DNA of 64,000 nucleotides, taken from contig NW_027480530.1 in NCBI RefSeq assembly GCF_051401765.1, forward strand, positions 1,178,001 through 1,242,000, written 5' to 3'. Below, piece after piece: positions 1 to 11,255 of this stretch. Position 1 is the first letter of the stretch. Each line of letters starts with the position of its first letter. A program made the position numbers and the translations under genes. The notes under the pieces are model-generated. The model worked only from the letters and a program-made list of their open reading frames with translations. It was not told the DNA's origin and ran no database searches. The DNA comes from Calliopsis andreniformis (taxonomy: Eukaryota > Arthropoda > Insecta > Hymenoptera > Andrenidae).

Positions 1-110
1 CTGACACTGCTCCTCACGCTGGTCCTGACAATGATACTACCCCTGAGACTGCTCCTGACACTGACGCTGCTCCTGGCACTGCTCCTGGCACTGCTCCTGA
101 CACTGACACT
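1..110. repeat. Left-edge fragment matching 32,685-32,794
   Basis: This stretch carries the rare variant ACTACCCCTGAG, which is also at about 32,719 where most copies read ACTGCCCCTGAG. The offset is 32,684. At about 110 the sequence changes to an M1 junction module, so an exchange junction lies here. Confidence 0.7.
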
Positions 111-815
111 GCTCCCGTCACAGACACTGACACTGATCCTGACGCTGACACTGCTCCTGTGTCTAACACTTGTCTTGAGGCTGCTTCTGACACTGGCTGG
201 TCCTGACACTGCTCCTGACATTGCTCCTGACACAGACACTGCTACTGAACCTAACACTGCTCCTGACACTGCTCCAGACACTGACACTGCTCATGACACT
301 GCTCCAGACAAAGACACTGCTGCTGGTCCTGACAATTCTCCTGACACTGCACCTGAGACTGACACTGCTCTTGACACTGCTCCTGAGACTGCTCCTGACA
401 CTGCTCCTGACACTGACACTGCCCCTGCCACTGTTCCTAACACTGCTGCAGAAGCGGACACTGCTCGTGACAAAGCTACTGTCACTGACACTGCTCCTGA
501 AACTGCTCCAGACACAGCTCCTGACACTGCTCCTGAAATTGCTCCTGACACAGGCACTGCTCCTGTTACTGACACTGACACTGCTCCTGACACAGGCACC
601 GCTCCTGGTACTGACACTGACACTGCTCATGAGAGTGACACTGACACAGTCACTGCTCCCGGCACAGACACTGACACTGACACTGATCCTGACACTGACA
701 CTGCTCCTGTAACTGACACTTGGCCTGAGACTGCTTCTGACACTGGCACTGGTCCTGACACTGCTCCTGACACTGCAACTGACACTGGCACGGCTCCTCA
801 CACTGCTCCTGACAC
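111..815. repeat. Block copied at 16,329-17,033 and 39,184-39,888
   Basis: Offsets are 16,218 and 39,073. The block starts inside an M1 module, whose phase slip is near 196, and then carries the same ordered variants as its partners, including CTGGTCCTGACAA, GAAATTGCTCCTG and the stop-making CTGTAACTGAC. Differences are single bases, for example CAGAAGCGG here and CAGAAACGG in the partners, and CAATTCTCC here and CAATGCTCC there. It ends near 800-820, where the order jumps to that of another block. Confidence 0.85.
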
Positions 816-2640
816 TGCCACTGCCCCTGCCACTGTTCCTAACACTGCTGCAGAAGCGGACACTGCTCCTGATACTGACACTGACACTGCTCCTGACACC
901 GACACTGCTCCTGTCACTGCTCCTGACGCTGACACTGCTACTGACACTGCTCCTGACACTGACACTGCACCTGGCGCAGCTCCTGCCACTGACACTGCTC
1001 CTGACACTGCCCGCGACACTGCTCCAGACACTGACACTGCTCCTGAGACAGCTCGTGACACTGACACTGCTCCTGCCACTGTTCCTGACACTGCTGCTCA
1101 CACTGACACTGCTCCTGACACTGACACTGCTCCTGCCACTGCTCCTGACACAGCTCCTGACACTGCTCCTGACACTGCTCCTGACACTGCTCCTGACACT
1201 GGCACTGCTCCTGACACTGCTCCTGACACTGACACTGCTCCTGACACTGCTCCTGACACTGACACTGCTGCTGATCCTGACGCTGATACTGCTCCTGTGT
1301 CTGACACTTGTCCTGACACTGCTCCTGACACTGCTCGCGACATTGCTCCAGACACTGACACTGCTCCTGACACAGCTCGTCACACTGCTGCTGACACTGA
1401 CACTGCTTGTGGAACTGCTCCTGAAACTGACACTGCTCCTCACACAGCTCCTGACACTGGCACTGCTCTTGGCACTGCTCCTGACACTGACACTGCTCCT
1501 GACACTGATACTGCTGCTGATCCTGACAAAGCTGCTGACACTGCTACTGACACTGCTCGTGACGTTGCTCCAGACACTGACACTGCTCCTGACACAGCAC
1601 GTGACGGTGACACTGCTCCTGCCACTGTTCCTGACACGGCTGCTCACACTGACACTGCTCCTGACACCGGCACTGGTCCTGACACTGCTCCTGACACTGA
1701 CACTGCTCCTGACACTGCTCCTGACACTGCTCCTGACACAGACACTGCTCCTGACAATGCTCCTGACACTGACACAGCTCCTCACACAGCTCCTGACACT
1801 GACACTGCTCCTGATGCTGACACTGACACCGCTCCTGGCACTGCTCCTGACGCTGCTCCTGACACTGCTCCTGACACAGGCACTGCACCTGGTACTGACA
1901 CTGACACTGCTCCTGACACAGGCACTGTTTCTGGTACTGACACTGACACTGCTACTGACACTGCCACTGCTCCTGACGCTGCTCCAGTCACTGCAACTGA
2001 CACTGGCTCGGCTCCTCACGCTGCTCCTGACACTGACACTGCTCCTGACACTGCTCCTGACACTGACACTGCACCTGACACTGCTCCTGGCACTGCCACT
2101 GGCCCTGACACAGCTCCTGAAACTGACACTGGTCCTCACACTGCTCCTGACAGTGACACTGCTCCTCACGCTGGTCCTGACAATGATACTGCCCCTGAGA
2201 CTGCTCCTGACACTGACGCTGCTCCTGGCACTGCTCCTGGCACTGACACTGCTCCTGATGCTGACACTGACACCGCTCCTGATGCTGACACTGACACTGC
2301 TCCTGACACCGACACTGTTCCTGTCACTGCTCCTGACGCTGGCACTGCTCCTGACACTGACACAGCTCCTGACACTGCACCTGACACTGCTCCTGACACT
2401 GTCACTGCTGCTACCACTGCTCCTGACACTGACGCTGCTACTGATCCTGACAATGCTCCTGACAGTGCTCCTGACACTGACGCTGACACTGCTGATGACA
2501 GTGACACTGACACTGACACTGCTCCTGTCACTGACACTGCTCCTCAGACTGCTCTTCACACTGACACTGCTCCTGGCACTGCTCCTGACACTGACACTGC
2601 TGCTGATCCTGACAATGCTCCTGACACTGCTCCTGACACT
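816..2640. repeat. Block copied at 18,843-20,667 (offset 18,027)
   Basis: Diagnostic variants match in order: CAGAAGCGGAC, GCCCGCGACACTG, GCACGTGACGGTG, CTGGCTCGGCTCC and GCTGCTACCACTG. The match continues past this block into the long cassette, so the paired segments run about 3.6 kb. Part of the block (about 1,098-2,540) is copied again at 24,667-26,106 (offset 23,569). No in-register break occurs here, so the DTAP frame stays open throughout. Confidence 0.9.
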
Positions 2641-2900
2641 GATGCTGACACTGCTCATGACTGTGACACTGACACTGACACTGCTCCCGTCACAGACACT
2701 GACACTGATCCTGACGCTGACACTGCTCCTGTGTCTAACACTTGTCTTGAGGCTGCTTCTGACACTGGCTGGTCCTGACACTGCTCCTGACGTTGCTCCT
2801 GACATTGCTGCTGGTCCTGACACAGACACTGCACCTGGTACTGACACTGACACTGCTCCTGACACTGTCACTGCTCCTGACGCTGCTCCAGACACTGACA
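2641..2900. repeat. M1 junction module, GWS type (type copy)
   Basis: A recurring segment of about 260 bp that starts most left-domain cassettes. It runs through CTCATGACTGTGAC, CTCCCGTCACAGAC, CTGTGTCTAACACTTG and then CTGGCTGGTCCTG, where 2 bases are missing relative to CTGGCACTGGTCCTG. The loss switches the Leu/Thr frame to DTAP and ends the previous DTAP frame in TGA. All M1 subtypes together have 24 slips, near 196, 2773, 6083, 8105, 10165, 11400, 12815, 14632, 16419, 17809, 18179, 20800, 23067, 27159, 28099, 31050, 34212, 37487, 39274, 40664, 41034, 54221, 61143 and 61771. Confidence 0.9.
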
Positions 2901-2989
2901 CTGCTCCTCACACTGCTCCTGACACAGACACTGCTGCTGATCCTGTCAGTGCTGCTGACACGGCTCCTGAGACTGACAATGCTCCTGAC

Positions 2990-3200
2990 ACTGCTGCTGA
3001 CACTGCTCCTGACACTTCTCCTGACACTGTCCGTGACACTGACACTGCTCCATGACACTGCTCCTGACACAGCTCCTGACACTGACCCTGCTCCTGACAC
3101 TGCTCCTGACACTGCTCCAGACACTGACACTGCTCCAGACACAGCTACTGTCACCGACACTGCTCCTGACACTGCTCCTGACACAACTCCTGACACTGAC
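2990..3200. repeat. M2 junction module (type copy)
   Basis: Marked by GACACTTCTCCTGAC followed by GCTCCATGACAC, which has one extra A relative to GCTCCTGACAC and shifts hexamer phase by +1. It is followed by CTACTGTCACCGAC and ACACAACTCCTGAC. Fifteen copies occur, with slips near 3053, 11135, 12370, 13797, 15380, 18459, 21080, 23347, 26276, 28379, 31996, 33767, 35194, 38235 and 41312. The copy at 18,459 reads GCTGCATGAC and that at 41,312 reads CCATGGCAC. None is seen to the right of 41.4 kb. Confidence 0.9.
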
Positions 3201-4640
3201 ACTGGTCCTCACACTGCTCCTGACACTGACACTGCTCCTGACACTGCTCCTGACACAGACACTGCTACTGAACCTAACACTGCTCCTGACACTGCTCCAG
3301 ACACTGACACTGCTCATGACACTGCTCCAGACACAGACACTGCTGCTGATCCTGACAATGCTCCTGACACTGCACCTGAGACTGACACTGCTCCTGACAC
3401 TGCTCCTGACACTGCTCCTGACACTGCTCCTGACACTGCCACTGCCCCTGCCACTGTTCCTAACACTGCTGCAGAAACGGACACTGCTCCTGATACTGAC
3501 ACTGACACTGCTCCTGACACCGACACTGCTCCTGTCACTGCTCCTGACGCTGACACTGCTACTGACACTGCTCCTGACACTGACACTGCTCCTGGCGCAG
3601 CTCCTGCCACTGACACTGCTCCTGACACTGCTCCTGACACTGCTCCTGACACTGACACTGCTCATGGCACAGCTCCTGTCACTGCTCCTGGCACTGACAC
3701 TGCTCCTGACACTGACACTGCTCCTGACACTGCACCTGACACTGCTCCTGACACTGTCACTGCTACTACCACTGCTCCTGACACTGACGATGCTGTTGAT
3801 CCTGACAATGCTCCTGACAGTGCTCCTGACACTGACGCTGACACTGCTGATGACAGTGACACTGACACTGACACTGCTCCTGTCACTGACACTGCTCCTC
3901 ACACTGCTCTTCACACAGACACTGCTCCTGACACTGCTACTGACACAGACACGTCTGCTGATACTGATAGTGCGCCTGAAACTGCTCCTGACCCTGACAC
4001 GGCTGCTCACACTGCTCCTGATACTGACATTGCTCCTGACACTGGTCCTGACACAGACACTGCTGCTGATGCTGACAATGCTCCTGACACTGCTCCTGAC
4101 ACAGACACTGCTCCGAACAATGCTCCTGACACTGACACTGCTCCTGTCACAGGCACCGGTCCTGACACTGCTTCTCACACTGGCGCTGGTCCTGACACTG
4201 CTCCTGACACTGACACTGCTCCTGACACTGACACTGACACTGCTCCTGACACTGCTACTGACACTGACACTGCTCCTGACACTGCTCGCGACATTTCTCC
4301 AGACACTGACACTGCTCCTGAGACAGCTCGTGACACTGACACTGCTCCTGCCACTGTTCCTGACACTGCTGCTCACACTGACACTGCTCCTGCCACTGCT
4401 CCTGACACAGCTCCTGACACTGCTCCTGACACTGCTCCTGACACTGCTCCTGACACTGGCACTGCTCCTGACACTGCTCCTGACACTGCTCCTGACACTG
4501 ACACTGCTGCTGATCCTGACGCTGATACTGCTCCTGTGTCTGACACTTGTCCTGACACTGCTCCTGACACTGCTCGCGACATTGCTCCAGACACTGACAC
4601 TGCTCCTGACACAGCTCGTCACACTGCTGCTGACACTGAC

Positions 4641-5440
4641 ACTGCTTGTGGAACTGCTCCTGAAACTGACACTGCTCCTCACACAGCTCCTGACACTGGC
4701 ACTGCTCTTGGCACTGCTCCTGACACTGACACTGCTCCTGACACTGATACTGCTGCTGATCCTGACAAAGCTGCTGACACTGCTACTGACACTGCTCGTG
4801 ACGTTGCTCCAGACACTGACACTGCTCCTGACACGGCACGTGACGGTGACACTGCTCCTGCCACTGTTCCTGACACGGCTGCTCACACTGACACTGCTCC
4901 TGACACCGGCACTGGTCCTGACACTGCTCCTGACACTGACACTGCTCCTGACACTGCTCCTGACACTGCTCGTGACACAGACAATGCTCCTGACAATGCT
5001 CCTGACACTGACACTGCTCCTGACACTGATACTGCTGCTGATCCTGACAAAGCTCCTGACACTGCTCCTGCCACTGTTCCTGACACGGCTGCTCACACTG
5101 ACACTGCTCCTGACACAGGCACTGGTCCTGACACTGCTCCTGACACTGACACTGCTCCTGACACTGCTCCTGACACTGCTCCTGACACTGACACTGCTCC
5201 TGACACTGCTCCTGACACTGCATCTGACACTGGCACTGCTCCTGACACTGCTCCTGACACTGACACTGCTCCTGAAACTGCTCCTGACACTGACACTGCT
5301 CCTGACACTGATACTGCTGCTGATCCTGACAAAGCTCCTGACACTGCTACTGACACTGCTCGTGACGTTGCTCCAGACAGTGACGCTGCTCCTGATACAG
5401 CTCGTGACGGTGAGACTGCTCCTGCCACTGTTCCTGACAC
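4641..5440. repeat. Transition block, copied in part near 29.9-30.7 kb
   Basis: Continues copy 1 of the long cassette and then carries three successive ATACTGCTGCTGATCC + ACAAAGCTCCTG modules. The segment about 4,883-5,086 matches 30,173-30,376 (offset 25,290). The next part differs from its partner by an in-register indel. No phase break occurs. Confidence 0.75.
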
Positions 5441-7466
5441 GGCTGCTCACACTGACACTGCTCCTGACACTGGCACTGGTCCTGACACTGCTCCTGACAC
5501 TGACACTGCTCCTGACACTGCTCCTGACACTGCTGCTGACACTGACACTGTTTGTGACACTGCTCCTGAAACTGACACTGCTCCTCGAACAGCTCCTGAC
5601 ACTGCTGCTGACACTGACACTGCTGCTGATCCTGAGCATGCGCCTGATGCTGCTCCTGATACTGACACTGATCCTGACACAGCTCCTGACACTCACACTG
5701 CTCCTGGCACAGCTCCTGACACTGACACTGCTCCTGACACTGCTCCTGACACTGCTCCTGACACCGACACTGCTCCTGCCACTGCTCCTGTCACTGCTCC
5801 TGACACTGCTCCTGACACTGACACTGCCCCTGACACTGCTCCTGACACTGCTCCTGACACTGACACTGCTCCTGACACTGCTCCTGACACTGACACTGCT
5901 CCTGACACTGCTCCTGACACTGACACTGCTGCTGATCCTGACAATGCTCCTGACACTGCTCCTGACACTGACGCTCACACTGCTCATGACTGCGACACTG
6001 ACACTGACACTGCTCACTTCACAGACACTGATACTGCTCCTGTGTCTGACACTTGTCCTGAGACTGCTTCTGGCTCTTGCAGGTCCTGAAACTGCTCCTG
6101 ACATTGCTCCTGACATTGAAGCTGGTCCTGATACAGACACTGCACCTGGTACTGACACTGACACTGCTCCTGACACTGTCACTGCTCCTGACGCTGCTCC
6201 AGACACTGCAACTGTCACTGGCACTGCCCCTGACACTGATCCTGACACTGACCCTGCTCCTGACACAGCTTCTGACACTGACACTGCTCCTGACACTGCT
6301 CCTGACACAGACACTTCTGCTGATACTGACTCTGACACTGCTCCTGGCACTGCTCCTGACACTGCTCCTGACATTGCTCCTGACACAGACACTGCTACTG
6401 AACCTAACACTGCTCCTGACACTGCTCCAGACACTGACCCTGCTCATGACACTGCTCCTGGCACTGCCACTGGTCCAGACACTGCTCCTGAAACTGACAC
6501 TGGTCCTCACACTGCTCCTGACACTGACACTGCTCCTCACGCTGGTCCTGACAATGATACTGCCCCTGAGACTGCTCCTGACACTGACGCTGCTCCAGGC
6601 ACTGCTCCTGGCACTGCTCCTGACACTGACACTGCTCCTGATACTGACACTGACACTGCTCCTGACACCGACACTGCTCCTGTCACTGCTCCTGACGCTG
6701 ACACTGCTACTGACACTGCTCCTGACACTGACACTGCTCCTGGCGCAGCTCCTGCCACTGACACTGCTCCTGACACTGCTCCTGACACTGCTCCAGACAC
6801 TGACACTGCTCATGGCACAGCTCCTGTCACTGCTCCTGGCACTGACACTGCTCCTGACACTGACACTGCTCCTGACACTGCACCTGACACTGCTCCTGAC
6901 ACTGTCACTGCTACTACCACTGCTCCTGACACTGACGCTGCTGCTGATCCTGACAATGCACCTGACAGTGCTCCTGACACAGACGCTGACACTGCTGATG
7001 ACAGTGACACTGACACTGACACTGCTCCTGTCACTGACACTGCTCCTCACACTGCTCTGCACACAGACACTGCTCCTGACACTGCTACTGACACAGACAC
7101 TGCTGCTGATACTGATAATGCTCCTGAAACTGCTCCTGACCCTGACACGGCTGCTCACACTGCTCCTGATACTGACATTGCTCCTGACACTGCTCCTGAC
7201 ACAGACACTGCTCCGAACAATGCTTCTGACACTGACACTGCTCCTGTCACTGGCACTGGTCCTGACACTGCTTCTGACACTGGCGCTGGTCCTGACACTG
7301 CTCCTGACACTGACGCCGCTCCTGACACTGACACTGACACTGCTCCTGACACTGCTACTGACACTGACACTGCTCCTGACACTGCTCGCGACATTGCTCC
7401 AGACACTGACACTGCTCCTGAGACAGCTCGTGACACTGACACTGCTCCTGCCACTGTTCCTGACAC
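5441..7466. repeat. 2,026-bp tandem unit, copy 1
   Basis: About 5,440-6,450 matches 7,466-8,476 at offset 2,026. The unit contains GAGCATGCGCCTG (a GCATGC site at 5636-5641) and an M1 module of CRS type near 6,083. Since 2,026 leaves remainder 4 on division by 6, one 2-base loss per unit accounts for the phase exactly. The inner part (about 6,467-7,876) is also the nearest relative of 35,826-37,283. Confidence 0.88.
5975..6260. repeat. M1 junction module, CRS type (type copy)
   Basis: Same module as the GWS type but reading GCTCTTGCAGGTCCTG at the slip, with CTCACTTCACAGAC upstream and CATTGAAGCTGGTCC downstream (CACTGAAGCTGGCCC in the copies at 14.6 and 37.5 kb). Copies are at about 6083, 8105, 14632, 31050 and 37487. 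The phase effect is again minus 2. Confidence 0.88.
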
Positions 7467-8476
7467 TGCTGCTCACACTGACACTGCTCCTGACACTGGC
7501 ACTGGTGCTGACAATGATCCTGACACTGACACTGCTCCTGACACTGCTCCTGACACTGCTGCTGACACTGACACTGTTTGTGACACTGCTCCTGAAACTG
7601 ACACTGCTCCTCGAACAGCTCCTGACACTGCTGCTGACACTGACACTGCTGCTGATCCTGAGCATGCGCCTGATGCTGCTCCTGATACTGACACTGATCC
7701 TGACACAGCTCCTGACACTCACACTGCTCCTGGCACAGCTCCTGACACTGACACTGCTCCAGACACTGCTCCTGACACTGCTCCTGACACCGACACTGCT
7801 TCTGCCACTGCTCCTGTCACTGCTCCTGACACTGCTCCTGACACTGTCACTGCCCCTGACACTGCTCCTGACACTGCTCCTGACACTGACACTGCTCCTG
7901 ACACTGCTCCTGACACTGACACTGCTCCTGACACTGCTCCTGACACTGACACTGCTGCTGATCCTGACAATGCTCCTGACACTGCTCCTGACACTGACGC
8001 TCACACTGCTCATGACTGCGACACTGACACTGACACTGCTCACTTCACAGACACTGATACTGCTCCTGTGTCTGACACTTGTCCTGAGACTGCTTCTGGC
8101 TCTTGCAGGTCCAGAAACTGCTCCTGACATTGCTCCTGACATTGAAGCTGGTCCTGACACAGACACTGCACCTGGTACTGACACTGACACTGCTCCTGAC
8201 ACTGTCACTGCTCCTGACGCTGCTCCAGACACTGCAACTGACACTGGCACTGCCCCTGACACTGATCCTGACACTGACCCTGCTCCTGACACAGCTTCTG
8301 ACACTGACACTGCTCCTGACACTGCTCCTGACACAGACACTTCTGCTGATACTGACTCTGACACTGCTCCTGGCACTGCTCCTGACACTGCTCCTGACAT
8401 TGCTCCTGACACAGACACTGCTACTGAACCTAACACTGCTCCTGACACTGCTCCAGACACTGACACTGCTCATGAC
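7467..8476. repeat. 2,026-bp tandem unit, partial copy 2
   Basis: Repeats 5,441-6,450, including the GCATGC site (7662-7667) and the CRS module near 8,105. The slip region here reads GCAGGTCCAGAAAC, so the DTAP frame runs a few codons further before its stop at 8127. It stops matching near 8,476, where CTGCTGCAGACAAAG begins a different order. Confidence 0.88.
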
Positions 8477-10020
8477 ACTGCTGCAGACAAAGACACTGCT
8501 GCTGATCCTGACAATGCTCCTGACACTGCACCTGAGACTGACACTGCTCCTGACACTGCTCCTGACACAGCTCCTGACACTGCTCCTGACACTGACACTG
8601 CACCTGCCACTGTTCCTGACACTGCTGCAGAAACGGACACTGCTCGTGACAAAGCTACTGTCACTGACACTGCTCCTGAAACTGCTCCAGACACAGCTCC
8701 TGACACTGACACTGCTGCTGACACTGCTCCTCACACTGCTCCTGACACAGACACTGCTCCTACACTGCTACTGACACAGATACTTCTGCTGATACTGACA
8801 ATGCTCCTGTCACTGCTTCTGACACTGCTCCTGATACTGACACTCTCACTGCTACTGACACTGCTCCTGACACTGACACTGATCCTGACACTGCTCCAGA
8901 CACTCCACCTGACACTGCCACTGCTCCTGACACTGACACTGCTCCTGACACTGACACTACACCTCAAACTGCTCCTGACACTCATCCTGACACTGACACT
9001 GCTCCTGGCACTGCTCCTGAAACTGACACTGGTCCTCACACTGCTCCTGACACTGACACTGCTCCTCACGCTGGGCCTGACAATGATACTGCCCCTGGGA
9101 CTGCTCCTGACACTGACGCTGCTACTGGCACTGCTCCTGGCACTGCTCCTGACACTGACACTGCTCCTGATACTGACGCTGCTGCTGATCCTGACGCTGA
9201 TACTGCTCCAGTGTCTGACACGGCTCCTGGCACTGATTCTGACGCTGCTCCTGACACTGCTCCTGACACAGGCACTGCTCCTGGTACTGACACTGACACT
9301 GCTCCTGACACAGGCACTGTTTCTGGTACTGACACTGACACTGCTACTGACACTGCCACTGCTCCTGACGCTGCTTCAGACAATGCAACTGACACTGGCA
9401 CGGCTCCTCACACAGCTCCTGACACTGACACTGCTCCTGACACTGCTCCTGCCACTGACACTGCACCTGACACTGCTCCTGACACAGACACTTCTGCTGA
9501 TACTGACAATGCTCCTGTCACTGCTCCTGACACTGCTCGTGATACTGACACTCTCACTGCTACTGACACTGCTCCTGACACTGCTCCAGACATTCCTCCT
9601 GACACTGACACTGCTCCTGACACAGCTCCTGGCACTGACACTGCTCCTGACACTGACACTACACCTCAAATTGCTCCTGATACTCCTCCTGACACTGACA
9701 CTGCTCCTGGAACTGCTCCTGACACTGACGCTGCTCCTGATGCTGACACTGACACTGCTCCTGTCACTGCTCCTGACGCTGCTCCTGACACTGCTCCAGC
9801 CACAGGCACTGCACCTGGTTCTGACACTGACACTGCTCCTGACACAGGCACTGTTTCTGGTACTGACACTGACACTGCTACTGACACTGCCACTGCTCCT
9901 GACGCTGCTCCAGACACTGCAACTGACACTGGCACGGCTCCTCACAGTGCTCCTGACACTGCTCCTGGCACTGCTCCTGACACTGACACTGCTGCTGATC
10001 GTGACAATGCTCCTGACACT
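8477..10020. repeat. Island of right-domain-like sequence with a private 1-base deletion
   Basis: After a short CAGACAAAGACAC stretch, GCTCCTACACTGC near 8,760 lacks one base relative to GCTCCTGACACTGC. This moves DTAP to the Leu/Thr frame, opposite to the M1 and M2 effect. From there the markers ACTTCTGCTGATACTGAC, GATACTGACACTCTCACTG and CTACACCTCAAACTG resemble those of the right domain and of 27.4-27.9 kb. About 9,666-9,935 matches 27,582-27,851 (offset 17,916). Confidence 0.75.
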
Positions 10021-11255
10021 GCTCCTGACACTGATGCTGACACTGCTCATGACTGTGACACTGACACTGACACTGCTCCCGTCACAGACACTGACACTGA
10101 TCCTGACACTGACACTGCTCCTGTGTCTAACACTTGTCTTGAGGCTGCTTCTGACACTGGCTGGTCCTGACACTGCTCCTGATATTGCTCCTGACATTGC
10201 CGCTGGTCCTGACACAGACACTGCACCTGGTACTGACACTGACACTGCTCCTGACACTGTCACTGCTCCTGACGCTGCTCCAGACTCTGCAACTGACACT
10301 GGCACTGCCCCCGTCACTGATCCTGACACTGACACTGCTCCTGGCACTGCTCCTGACACTGACGCTGCTCCTGATACTGACTCTGACACTGCTCCTGGCA
10401 TTGCTCCTGACACTGCTCCTGAAATTGCTCCTGACACAGGCAGTGCTCCTGGTACTGACACTGACACTGCTCCTGACACAGGCACCGCTCCTGGTACTGA
10501 CACTGACACTGCTCATGAGAGTGACACTGACACAGTCACTGCTCCCGGCACAGACACTGACACTGATCCTGACACTGACACTGCTCCTGTAACTGACACT
10601 TGGCCTGAGACTGCTTCTGACACTGGCACTGGTCCTGACACTGCTCCTGACACTGCTCCTGACACAGACACTGCTACTGAACCTAACACTGCTCCTGACA
10701 CTGCTCCAGACACTGACACTGCTCATGACACTGCTCCAGACAAAGACACTGCTGCTGATCCTGACAATGCTCCTGACACTGCACCTGAGACTGACACTGC
10801 TCCTGACACTGCTCCTGACACTGCTCCTGACACTGACACTGCCCCTGCCACTGTTCCTAACACTGCTGCAGAAACGGACACTGCTCGTGACAAAGCTACT
10901 GTCACTGACACTGCTCCTGAAACTGCTCCAGACACAGCTCCTGACACTGACACTGCTCCTGACACTGCTCCAGACACTGACACTGCTCCTCACACTGCTC
11001 CTGACACAGACACTGCTGCTGATCCTGTCAGTGCTGCTGACACGGCTCCTGAGACTGACACTCCTCCTGACACTGCTCCTGACACTGCTCCTGACACTTC
11101 TCCTGACACTGCTCGTGACACTGACACTGCTCCATGACACTGCTCCTGACACAGCTCCTGACACTGACCCTGATCCTGACACTGCTCCTGACACTGCTCC
11201 AGACACTAACACTGCTCCAGACACAGCTACTGTCACCGACACTGCTCCTGACACT
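10021..11255. repeat. Short cassette A of a tandem trio
   Basis: The period to cassette B is 1,235 bp. Carries M1 (slip near 10,165) and M2 (near 11,135). Shares with B the variant GCTCCAGACTCTGCAAC, where cassette C reads CAGACACTGCAAC. A 135-residue stretch of the Leu/Thr frame (10,185-10,592) is identical in the three cassettes, so the copies are very recent. 1,235 leaves remainder 5 on division by 6, equal to minus 2 plus 1. Confidence 0.93.

Larger units (their letters stand above)
2641..4640. repeat. Long cassette, copy 1 of 4
   Basis: Starts with an M1 module (2-base slip near 2,773) followed by M2 (1-base gain near 3,053). Copies 2, 3 and 4 start at 20,668, 22,935 and 27,967. Shared markers include GACACGTCTGCTG (about 3,950), GATAGTGCGCCTG (about 3,965), CGAACAATGC and ACATTTCTCCAG. 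Private bases include GACGATGCTGTTG at about 3,787, where the other copies read GACGCTGCTGTTG. Near 4,385 it lacks an 18-bp unit present in copies 2 to 4. Confidence 0.9.

Noticed and set aside
31..2778. A 915-codon frame from ATG that looks like a signal peptide (Leu-rich start, then AGPDTAP) plus a secreted mucin-like repeat
   Set aside because: The Leu-rich part is the same repeat read in another phase, and the switch is the M1 slip. The same layout recurs at all M1 and M2 copies, with point-mutation variants, and there is no terminal domain.
5630..5645. GCATGC palindrome as a regulatory operator
   Set aside because: It is a two-hexamer variant (GAGCAT + GCGCCT) copied seven times with its block. 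There is no gene to regulate.
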